Positions 1 through 6,588 of a stretch of 9,645 bases of DNA are shown in pieces. The DNA lies in contig CAZPLZ010000128.1 of NCBI GenBank assembly GCA_964587525.1, positions 1 through 9,645 on the forward strand. Reading direction: 5' to 3'. A model generated the notes under the pieces. It was not told where the DNA came from. It searched no databases and was given only the letters and a program-made list of their open reading frames with translations. Position 1 is the stretch's first letter; every line of letters begins with the position of its first letter. The DNA is from CAZPLZ01 sp964587525. GTDB lineage: Bacteria; Oederibacteriota; CAKKQC01. The position numbers and the translations under genes are program-made.

Positions 1-4
1 TCTA

Positions 5-62
5 CCCCCCTCTCCCTCCTCCCTCTCCCCCCAAAAGGGGGGAGAGGGTAGGGTGAGGGGGG
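5..62. repeat. C-rich/G-rich near-palindrome with G-quadruplex motifs on both strands
   Basis: The left arm (5-32) is almost pure C/T and the right arm (37-62) almost pure G/A, separated by AAAA (33-36). The inner 12 bp (21-32 against 37-48) are perfectly complementary. The outer part pairs with about two mismatches and a 2-nt length difference. The right arm has four G runs (37-42, 46-48, 51-53, 57-62) with loops of 3, 2 and 3 nt, which fits the canonical G-quadruplex pattern. The C runs of the left arm (5-10, 14-16, 21-23, 27-32) give the same pattern on the - strand. The core resembles CCCTCTCCC...GGGAGAGGG palindromes that are scattered in many environmental bacterial genomes, so it may be a dispersed intergenic repeat. 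It lies just upstream of ispG and its last G run touches the ribosome binding site. A function is not shown. Confidence 0.75.
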
Positions 63-85
63 AGAAGGAATACAATGAATTAATG
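61..85 (+). promoter_or_regulatory. ispG ribosome binding site with a two-codon ATG-AAT-TAA leader
   Basis: A purine-rich Shine-Dalgarno-like stretch, GGAGAAGG (61-68), stands 6 nt before an ATG at 75 but 14 nt before the probable ispG ATG at 83. The ATG at 75 is followed by AAT and then TAA (81-83). The last A of that stop is the first A of the ispG start (TAATG). The layout would allow initiation at 75, termination after two codons and re-initiation on ispG. It may also be chance, and direct initiation at 83 or at an upstream GTG (53) remains possible. Confidence 0.4.
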
Positions 86-1225
86 TCCCAGCACACCAGA
101 CGGGTACCCATAGGCCATGTTGAAGTCGGAGGAGGCACCCCAGTCGTGGTTCAAAGTATGTGCGCCACCCGCACCCAGCACATTGACGCGACCGTAAGCC
201 AGGTTACCGCGCTGGCCAAAGCCGGGGCTGGCGTTGTGCGCATCGCCGTGGACAGCGACAAAGACGCCGGAGCGCTGGCCGAGATCCGCCGCCAGACCAA
301 CGACACAGCGAATCTCTCCGTGGACTTACAGGAAAACTACCGGCTGGCAGCCAAGGTTGCCCCGCATGTGGACAAAATCCGGTACAACCCCGGTCACCTC
401 CATCATCACGAACAGGAAAAGTCCGTGGAAGCCAAAGTGGCCTTCATCATCGGCTGCGCCCGGGACCACGGGTGCGCGGTTCGTATCGGGGTCAACTGCG
501 GCTCCACCGACCCCGAGATCGCGCGCAAGCACCCCGGCGACTCCATCCAGGCCATCGTGGAAAGCGCACAGATGCATTGCGATATTGTGGACCGGCTGGG
601 GTTTACGCAGTACGTCGTTTCGATTAAAGATTCCAACCCCAAAAAGGTCATCGAGGCCAACCGAAGATTCGCCAAAGCCAGACCCGAGGTCCCCATCCAC
701 CTGGGCGTCACCGAGGCGGGCCTCCCCCCTGGCGGGGTTATGAAAACCCGCATGGCTTTCGAGCCACTCCTGGCAGATGGTATCGGCGACACGATCCGCG
801 TCTCCCTGACTCTTCCCAACGAGAGCAAAGCTGATGAGGTCCGGGAGGGGCTGAGGATTCTTGAAGACATCCGCAACGGCCGGTTCACCGCCGCAGACTA
901 TGGAACCGAGGGTCTCAATATTATTTCATGCCCCTCCTGCTCCCGCGTGGAAAACGAGGATTTCGTCGCCCTGGCCGAGAAAGTCCGGAGTATGTCCGAC
1001 TTTGCCAAGGCTTACAACATCACCATCGCCGTGATGGGCTGCCGGGTCAACGGACCCGGCGAGACCGACGATGCTGACCTGGGGCTCTGGTGCGGGCCCA
1101 CGCATGTCAACCTTAAGCGCGGCCCTGAAAAGATCGGGACGTTTCGCTATGACGAAGTCCTGGACCGCCTGCGATCTGAGCTAGACGCCCTAATCCAAAC
1201 TAAGGTGCCAGGGACTGACATCTGA
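83..1225 (+). CDS. ispG: 4-hydroxy-3-methylbut-2-enyl diphosphate synthase IspG (GcpE)
   Basis: IspG converts MEcPP to HMBPP in the cytosol, the penultimate step of the MEP isoprenoid pathway, using a [4Fe-4S] cluster. The 380-residue product is of normal bacterial length. The N-terminal TIM barrel begins with RRVPIGHVEVGGG and VVVQSM and includes the DLQENYRLA, KIRYNPGH and RIGVNCGS segments. The C-terminal cluster domain has ISCPSCSR (Cys283, Cys286) and MGCRVNGPGE (Cys320, with Glu327 as the expected fourth ligand), so all four ligands are present. I chose ATG 83. An in-frame GTG at 53 would add ten residues, but it lies inside a G-rich palindrome. The last codons (KVPGTDI, then TGA) fall inside an inverted repeat and look like a repeat-derived tail. 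The gene converges with the UPF0182 operon and is the only + strand gene, although ispG often sits beside rseP and proS, as those two sit together here. Confidence 0.97.
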   Translation: MSQHTRRVPIGHVEVGGGTPVVVQSMCATRTQHIDATVSQVTALAKAGAGVVRIAVDSDKDAGALAEIRRQTNDTANLSVDLQENYRLAAKVAPHVDKIRYNPGHLHHHEQEKSVEAKVAFIIGCARDHGCAVRIGVNCGSTDPEIARKHPGDSIQAIVESAQMHCDIVDRLGFTQYVVSIKDSNPKKVIEANRRFAKARPEVPIHLGVTEAGLPPGGVMKTRMAFEPLLADGIGDTIRVSLTLPNESKADEVREGLRILEDIRNGRFTAADYGTEGLNIISCPSCSRVENEDFVALAEKVRSMSDFAKAYNITIAVMGCRVNGPGETDDADLGLWCGPTHVNLKRGPEKIGTFRYDEVLDRLRSELDALIQTKVPGTDI

Positions 1226-1265
1226 CAACTCGTGTCAAGAATGTCATTTGTCAGTCCCTGGCACC
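1204..1265. repeat. Long inverted repeat between convergent genes, REP-like and possible terminator
   Basis: GGTGCCAGGGACTGACA (1204-1220) and TGTCAGTCCCTGGCACC (1249-1265) are perfect 17-bp inverted arms. After a symmetric 2x2 mismatch the pairing resumes for 5 bp (TGACA 1223-1227 with TGTCA 1242-1246), leaving a 14-nt loop. Further TGTCA copies at 1233-1237 and 1249-1253 allow other registers. The left arm overlaps the 3' end of ispG. The right arm ends 20 nt before the UPF0182 stop. On the - strand the stem is followed by the moderately U-rich TTAGTTTGGATT, so weak termination of that operon is possible. The + strand has no T tract after the stem. The GGTGCCAGG...CCTGGCACC ends resemble dispersed REP-type palindromes linked in other genomes to RAYT (REP-associated tyrosine) transposases; no transposase is visible here. 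Confidence 0.75.
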
Positions 1266-1285
1266 CTGGGACTCATCGATGAAGC

Positions 1286-4033
1286 CTAAGGTTGACTGGA
1301 CATCTGGCGGAGCAATTGCTCGAGATCGGCCATGGACCGCCCGTACCCTTCCCAGTCATGCTTCGCCAAGGCTCTCTTGCCCTCCTGGAGGACTTGGTTG
1401 GCCTGCTGGACGAGGCCCTTGATAGAAACAGCCTTCGGGCTGCGCCCAGGTTGCGTTCGCCGCGCCAGATGACGCCCAGCGGCTCCGCCGAAAATCCGTG
1501 AAAGGGCCATGCCCAGATTCGGTTGCATGATGATCGTATCTCCGTAGCCCGCGATGACCTGCTTCAACTCCGGCATCCCCCCGCCCTGGGCTTCCAGATA
1601 CAGAGGCTGGATGTAGAGCAGTGAATCCTCCACCGGAATCACCAGGAGGCTTCCCCGGATGACCCGGGACCCGGTCTGGTCCCAGAGGCTGAGTTGTTCA
1701 GAAATCTCAGGCGTCTGATCAATCCGGTTGTCAATCTGCTGGGGCCCGTACACGAGTTTCTGCTTCGGGAAGTTATACACCAGGAGCTTGCCATAGTTCG
1801 GCTTATCACAGCGACCGGCCATCCAGGCGATCATGTTTTTCTTGTTCGCCGGGGTGAAGGGGATCATGAGGATAAACTCCTCACGCCTTGAAGAGCGGTC
1901 CCTCTCCACGCCCACCAGCTTCATGATGGTGTAGTAGGGCTCCATCGGGATGAGCTGCCCGCCCACCTTCCGCCTGGGGATGGCCCAGAGATCCTCCTTG
2001 TTGTAGAACACTTGCGGGTCGGTCATGTGATACGTGGCGTAGATCCGCGCCTGAATGGAAAAGAACGTCGCGGGGTAACGGATGTGCGCTTGGAGATCCT
2101 CGGGCATCTCTGCAAAGTTGTGGAACAACGTCGGGAAGATCCTGGCATACGTCTGGATCAGCGGGTCGGATGGGTCGGTGATATAGAAGGTGGCGCTCCC
2201 ATTGTAGGCGTCCACGACGACCTTGACGGAATTGCGGATGTAATTTCCAAGGCTCCGCAACTGAAGCGAGTAGGGGTAGCGGTCCGTGGTGGTGTAGCCA
2301 TCCACGATCCAAAACAGCCGGCCGTCCTTGGAAATCACCATATACGGGTCGGGGTCAAACCGGATAAACGGAGCGGCCTTTCTGATGCGGGCCAAGACAT
2401 TGCGGTGATACAGGATCCGGCTCTTCGGGGTGATCTCACCGGTGAACAGGATCTTGAATTCCCTAAAGTACATCGCAAACAGGAACTTGCGGAAGAAACC
2501 GCCAACCGCGACCCCCCCAGTTCCTCTGTAGGTCGTGTAAACATTTTCGCTACCCGAGGGGTAATCGAACTCTTTGGAGTTGGTCAGGACGATCGCGTAC
2601 TCGTTGTCTGCTTCGCCGTAGTAAATCTCGGGCCGGGTGATGGTCAGCCCGCCCACAGCCCGTGGGGGAATGTCCTGGACAAAGAACTCGGGAAGACCCT
2701 CATTCGAGATGCGGTTCACCGGCCCCTGGCAGAGACCGTATCCATGGGTAAACATCAGGTGTTCGTTGATCCAGTTTCGGCTGGGCAGGTTTTCAGCAAG
2801 GAGCTCCCGGGGCGAGAGCATCACCTGACGGTAACTCCCATCCACCACATAGCGGTCATTGTCCACATCCAAAAACTTGTAATAGGTCCGGATTTCCTGA
2901 AGCTGGGCGTAGGTGGTCAGCAGCGGCGCGTGGTCCCAGAGCCGGATGTTCTGAATGGTGGCGTCGTTCCTGCGCAGCTTGGCAAGGGTGAGGTTCTCCG
3001 CAGCCGCGAAGCTCATTTCCGGCACGTCTCCAAGTTTATACGCACGGCGAGTGTGCTCGATCGCCCACTCGATGAAGGGAGTCTCCATGACCAGTTCATT
3101 GGGGTCCACCCGGAAGCGCTGAACGAGTTGCCGGTACCCGGCCCCCAGCAGGGTGCACACGAGGATCAGGCCGAGCCCGATCACAACCAGTCGGCGTTTC
3201 GGAAAACGAATACTGGCCCAGATGACCACCGCGGCGACGACGGCCAGCACGCGCAGCATCTTTAACACGGCCAGATACGCATGAACATCCGCATAGCCGG
3301 CGCCCGGGGCGACGCTGCGTTGCTTCAAGACCAGCTCGTAAATTTCGATATGAAAGTGAAGGCTCATCAAAAGAACCAGACCACCCAGCAGAACGACCAA
3401 ATGGTGCTTGGCCTCCTTGGCTATCCAGAAGCCCTTCTCCGAAACCTCGAGACGGCCCCGGAGGATATACACAGCCAACGCGAACAGGGCGGAAAAAACA
3501 AAAGTCATCAGGAAGAACGAGAACACAAACCGGTACAACGGCACGTGAAAGACATAGAACCCGATGTCCCGGCCGAACAGCGGGTCTACGTCCCCGAAAG
3601 GCACCTGGTGGAGAAACCTTAACGCCATCTCCCACTGAACACCGGCCCGCACCCCCATCAGGACGGCCAGCACCACGCTGCCCAGTGTCAGCAGTGGGAG
3701 AATGAATGTGGCCATGGACTGAATAACCTGAAAGGGGTTCTCTCCCTCGTCGGAGGAATAGACCCGCTGCGGGCCGGTGCGGGTGCGGGCCCAGTAGATA
3801 TTGGCATAGACGATGCCCCAGAACACTCCCGCCCCAGCCAAGCCCAGGGAAAGTTTGCTACAAAGGGCGGTCCAGAAAACTTTGGAAAAACCTAGCGCCT
3901 GAAACCACAGAAGGTCCACCGTGAGCCGCAACAGGGTTCCAAAAAACAAGAAGACGGCAAGCGCGAGGACAACAAGCGCTATATGCCATTTGCGAATGGG
4001 GGGAAGGGAGATGCCTGGGAACCCCTCAGCCAT
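1286..4033 (-). CDS. UPF0182 family membrane protein (COG1615), function unknown
   Basis: This 915-residue protein belongs to the UPF0182 family, whose biochemical role I do not know. The N-terminal third has seven likely membrane helices, at about residues 17-37, 57-79, 107-128, 165-191, 209-229, 258-276 and 281-300. The loop before helix 4 carries the family segment PLFGRDIGFYVFHVPLY. The large remainder is expected to be extracytoplasmic. It has family signatures VDPNELVMETPFIEWAIEHT (309-328), NIRLWD (362-367), TYAQLQEIRTYY, a HGYG motif (430-433), and later YNGSATFYITDPSDPLIQTY and RYPATFFSIQARIYATYHMT. The tail is a short helical segment. The length is normal and nothing is broken. The start at 4033 has AGGG (4044-4041) 7 nt upstream, partly formed by the proS stop codon, so translation is probably coupled to proS. 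It is the last gene of the operon. Family assignment is firm; the role is open. Confidence 0.95.
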   Translation of the reverse strand: MAEGFPGISLPPIRKWHIALVVLALAVFLFFGTLLRLTVDLLWFQALGFSKVFWTALCSKLSLGLAGAGVFWGIVYANIYWARTRTGPQRVYSSDEGENPFQVIQSMATFILPLLTLGSVVLAVLMGVRAGVQWEMALRFLHQVPFGDVDPLFGRDIGFYVFHVPLYRFVFSFFLMTFVFSALFALAVYILRGRLEVSEKGFWIAKEAKHHLVVLLGGLVLLMSLHFHIEIYELVLKQRSVAPGAGYADVHAYLAVLKMLRVLAVVAAVVIWASIRFPKRRLVVIGLGLILVCTLLGAGYRQLVQRFRVDPNELVMETPFIEWAIEHTRRAYKLGDVPEMSFAAAENLTLAKLRRNDATIQNIRLWDHAPLLTTYAQLQEIRTYYKFLDVDNDRYVVDGSYRQVMLSPRELLAENLPSRNWINEHLMFTHGYGLCQGPVNRISNEGLPEFFVQDIPPRAVGGLTITRPEIYYGEADNEYAIVLTNSKEFDYPSGSENVYTTYRGTGGVAVGGFFRKFLFAMYFREFKILFTGEITPKSRILYHRNVLARIRKAAPFIRFDPDPYMVISKDGRLFWIVDGYTTTDRYPYSLQLRSLGNYIRNSVKVVVDAYNGSATFYITDPSDPLIQTYARIFPTLFHNFAEMPEDLQAHIRYPATFFSIQARIYATYHMTDPQVFYNKEDLWAIPRRKVGGQLIPMEPYYTIMKLVGVERDRSSRREEFILMIPFTPANKKNMIAWMAGRCDKPNYGKLLVYNFPKQKLVYGPQQIDNRIDQTPEISEQLSLWDQTGSRVIRGSLLVIPVEDSLLYIQPLYLEAQGGGMPELKQVIAGYGDTIIMQPNLGMALSRIFGGAAGRHLARRTQPGRSPKAVSIKGLVQQANQVLQEGKRALAKHDWEGYGRSMADLEQLLRQMSSQP

Positions 4034-4042
4034 GCTCCAACC

Positions 4043-5293
4043 CTAACACACTACGACGCGTCCCTTCACGTCTTCCAGCTTGATGTTGAGACCGTCTTTC
4101 TTCCCCCGCCGCTTCAACTCAACCAGTTTCTCGTTTTTGTAAGTCTTGCCCACGATGATCTGCCAGGGGATGCCCAGGAGGTCGGCATCGGCGAACTTGA
4201 CGCCCGGGGTGTCGCCCCGGTCGTCCAGCAGCGTTTCGATTCCCGCCGTGGTGAACTCGTCATAAAGCTTTTCCGCAGCCTGGGTGGCCTCAGAATCTTT
4301 CCCCAAAGGGAGGATGATCACCCGGTAGGGGGCAATGGCCAAGGGCCAGATGATTCCACGTTCATCGTGGTTCTGTTCGATGGCCGCGGCCACGATACGG
4401 GTCACCCCGATGCCGTAACAACCCATCCACATCTCGCGCTCCTTCCCCGCTTCATCCAGGAAGACCGCGTGCATGGCCTGGCTGTACTTCAGACCGAGCT
4501 TGAAAATATGGCCGACCTCAATACTCCGTATGACGCTGAGCATGCCGGCGCAACGCGGGCACGTATCGCCGCTCTTGGCACCGCGTAACTTTTCGAGGCT
4601 GGCAGCATAATCGCACGCGGAACACGTCACCAGCCCTTCCTCACCGGTGTCCGCCAGCACCATGAACTCGTGCGAGAACGATCCGCCGATGAGTCCAGTT
4701 TCAGCCTCGACCATGCGGTAGGTGAGCCCCAGGCGCGTGAAGATCCGGTTATACGCCACGCGCATCGCCTCATAGGAACGCTCCGCCCCTGCCTCGTCTG
4801 CGTCAAAACTGTACGCATCTTTCATCAAAAACTCCCTGGCGCGCATCACCCCGAACCGTGGCCGGATCTCGTCACGAAACTTGGTCTGGATCTGGTACAG
4901 GGTAACCGGCAGGCGCCGGTAGGAGCGCAGGGTGGCGCGCACCAGGTCAGTGATAATTTCCTCGTGGGTGGGGCCCAGCGCGAACTCCCGGTCATGCCGG
5001 TCCTTTAAGCGCATCAGCTCCTTGCCGTATTGATTCCAGCGCCCCGTCTCCTCCCAGAGCTCCTTGGGCGTGAGCTGTGGCAGAAGCACTTCCTGGGCCC
5101 CCGCCCGGTCCATCTCCTCACGGATGATGGCGGTCACCTTCAGCGCCGCCCGCCATCCCAGCGGCAGAAACTCGTACACCCCTGCCGCCACCTGGCGGAT
5201 CAGCGAAGAACGGATCATCAGTTGATGGCTGGCTGTTTCTGCCTCTTTAGGGGCCTCCCGGAGAGTCTGGAAGCAGAGCCGGCTCATTCTCAT
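4043..5293 (-). CDS. proS: Prolyl-tRNA synthetase, bacterial type, lacking the INS editing domain
   Basis: ProRS activates proline with ATP and loads it onto tRNA-Pro in the cytosol. The class II core is complete: motif 1 region at about 31-72, GPTHEE (107-112), motif 2 FRDEIRPRFGVM (139-150) with REFLMKDAYSF after it, and motif 3 GCYGIGVTRI (291-300). An anticodon-binding domain follows from about 320 and includes LLDDRGDTPGVKFADADLLG. It is only 416 residues, against about 570 for E. coli ProS, because the roughly 180-residue insertion that hydrolyses Ala-tRNA-Pro is absent. A small putative zinc ribbon occupies the site: CSAC (Cys224, Cys227) and CPRC (Cys245, Cys248). Short ProRS forms without INS are known in other bacteria, such as alphaproteobacteria, so this need not be a defect. 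ATG 5293 lies 7 nt after GAGG (5304-5301); a second ATG at 5287 is also possible. The rseP stop merges with the ribosome binding site, GGGAGAGGG. Confidence 0.97.
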   Translation of the reverse strand: MRMSRLCFQTLREAPKEAETASHQLMIRSSLIRQVAAGVYEFLPLGWRAALKVTAIIREEMDRAGAQEVLLPQLTPKELWEETGRWNQYGKELMRLKDRHDREFALGPTHEEIITDLVRATLRSYRRLPVTLYQIQTKFRDEIRPRFGVMRAREFLMKDAYSFDADEAGAERSYEAMRVAYNRIFTRLGLTYRMVEAETGLIGGSFSHEFMVLADTGEEGLVTCSACDYAASLEKLRGAKSGDTCPRCAGMLSVIRSIEVGHIFKLGLKYSQAMHAVFLDEAGKEREMWMGCYGIGVTRIVAAAIEQNHDERGIIWPLAIAPYRVIILPLGKDSEATQAAEKLYDEFTTAGIETLLDDRGDTPGVKFADADLLGIPWQIIVGKTYKNEKLVELKRRGKKDGLNIKLEDVKGRVVVC

Positions 5294-5307
5294 TAGCCAC
5301 CCTCTCC

Positions 5308-6588
5308 CTAGCGCAGGAAACGCAGCACATCGTTGTAGGTCGCAAAGAGGATGAGGGCGAGCACAAACACGCCGCCGGCCGTGGTCAGCACGGAATACGT
5401 CTTGGGAGACAGACGACGGCGCTGGATTCCCTCACAGACGGCCAGCAGGATCATGCCGCCATCCAGGACCGGGATCGGCAACAGGTTAATCACCATCAGG
5501 GTCACATTCAGCACACCGATGAAGTGAAGGAGGTCCCAAATCCCCGCTTTGGCCTTTGCATATCCTATCTGGGCGATCAGCACTGGCCCTCCCAGTACTT
5601 CACGAAACTTCTGTTTGCCGGTGATGACATTCCAGAGGGTCTCCACGATCTTCTCCGAAATAAACCAGATCTCTTGAGCCGCACCCTGAGCAGCCTCCGG
5701 GACGGAGAAGCGGCGAAGGAACTGCTCGGGCGCCAGCGGGCTAATCCCAATGACTGGCTTGTTAAGCTCCTGGTCGAATTTCGGCTTGACCATCACCTCA
5801 AGTCGCTCCTCACCCCGGCGGATGCCCAGCGTGATCGGCTCCTCCTTGCCCCCGCCGATGAGGTGGGACACATCACTCCATCGGGTTACCCGCTCACCGT
5901 TGATCGAAAAAATCTCATCGCCGCGCTGAAGCTTCGCCTTCTGAGCAGGAGACAAGGGCCTCACTTCCCCGATCACCGGTTCGATCAGCGGACGCAACCC
6001 CAAATTGTCCGTGAGGGTCAGAGGAGTAGCCATGACCGCGTCGCCCCGCCTCACCTCCAGCGTCACCCGTTTGTCCATTCCTGCCTGGTCTAGGATGGCT
6101 GCCATCTCGTACCAGCTCTCAACCGCCTGGCCATCCACCGCCACCACCTTGTCACCGCTTCGCAACCCCGCCCGGGAAGCTTCACTGTTCTGTGGAACCT
6201 CACCCAGAATTGTGGAATAGTTCGGGATTTCCAGTCCGCGCAACAACCCTCCGAAGAACAGCACAAATGCAAACACCACGTTCATGGTGACGCCAGCCGA
6301 ATACACGATGATCCTCGCCCACCACGGCTTCGCCATGAGGTCATGTGGCTCGATCTTGCCGGTTTCCATCCACTCTTCACCGGACAGTTTCACATAACCA
6401 CCGAACGGGATCGCCCCAATCATGTACTCAGTGTCACCGCGGGTGAACCCGAATAGCCGCGGGGGGAACCCGATGGAAAACCTGAGCACTTTGATGCCAA
6501 ACAGACGAGCGACAATGAAATGGCCAAACTCATGCACCAGAATGGCCAGCCCAAACAACAGAACAATCAAAAGGATATTCGTGATCAT
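5308..6588 (-). CDS. rseP: Site-2 intramembrane zinc metalloprotease RseP (M50 family)
   Basis: RseP-type proteases cut transmembrane segments of regulatory proteins, classically an anti-sigma factor after DegS, and can clear leftover signal peptides. The first membrane helix carries the zinc-binding HEFGH (His19, Glu20, His23). It is followed by the GFPPRLFGF and IGAIPFGGYVKLSGE segments typical of the family. A second helix lies near 92-117. Two PDZ-like modules follow, at about 120-195 (with SRAGLRSGDKVVAVDG) and 205-280 (with KLQRGDEIFSINGERV). The third zinc ligand is in NLLPIPVLDGG (Asp376), and a last helix lies near 401-417. The 426-residue length fits the two-PDZ RseP form. The start is fixed by the ATGA overlap with the dxr stop (6585-6588), a sign of translational coupling. 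Which regulator it cleaves cannot be told from this window. Confidence 0.96.
   Translation of the reverse strand: MITNILLIVLLFGLAILVHEFGHFIVARLFGIKVLRFSIGFPPRLFGFTRGDTEYMIGAIPFGGYVKLSGEEWMETGKIEPHDLMAKPWWARIIVYSAGVTMNVVFAFVLFFGGLLRGLEIPNYSTILGEVPQNSEASRAGLRSGDKVVAVDGQAVESWYEMAAILDQAGMDKRVTLEVRRGDAVMATPLTLTDNLGLRPLIEPVIGEVRPLSPAQKAKLQRGDEIFSINGERVTRWSDVSHLIGGGKEEPITLGIRRGEERLEVMVKPKFDQELNKPVIGISPLAPEQFLRRFSVPEAAQGAAQEIWFISEKIVETLWNVITGKQKFREVLGGPVLIAQIGYAKAKAGIWDLLHFIGVLNVTLMVINLLPIPVLDGGMILLAVCEGIQRRRLSPKTYSVLTTAGGVFVLALILFATYNDVLRFLR

Noticed and set aside
2012..3265. A 417-codon open frame on the + strand inside the UPF0182 gene
   Set aside because: It lies wholly antisense to a strongly conserved gene. 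Its translation shows no recognisable domain or membrane pattern and reads as the complement of biased codons, so I take it as a shadow frame.
5294..5310. CCACCCTCTCCCTA between rseP and proS, similar to the pyrimidine-rich element at 1-32
   Set aside because: Read on the coding strand it is simply the proS ribosome binding site (GGGAGAGGG) joined to the rseP stop; no second arm is present.
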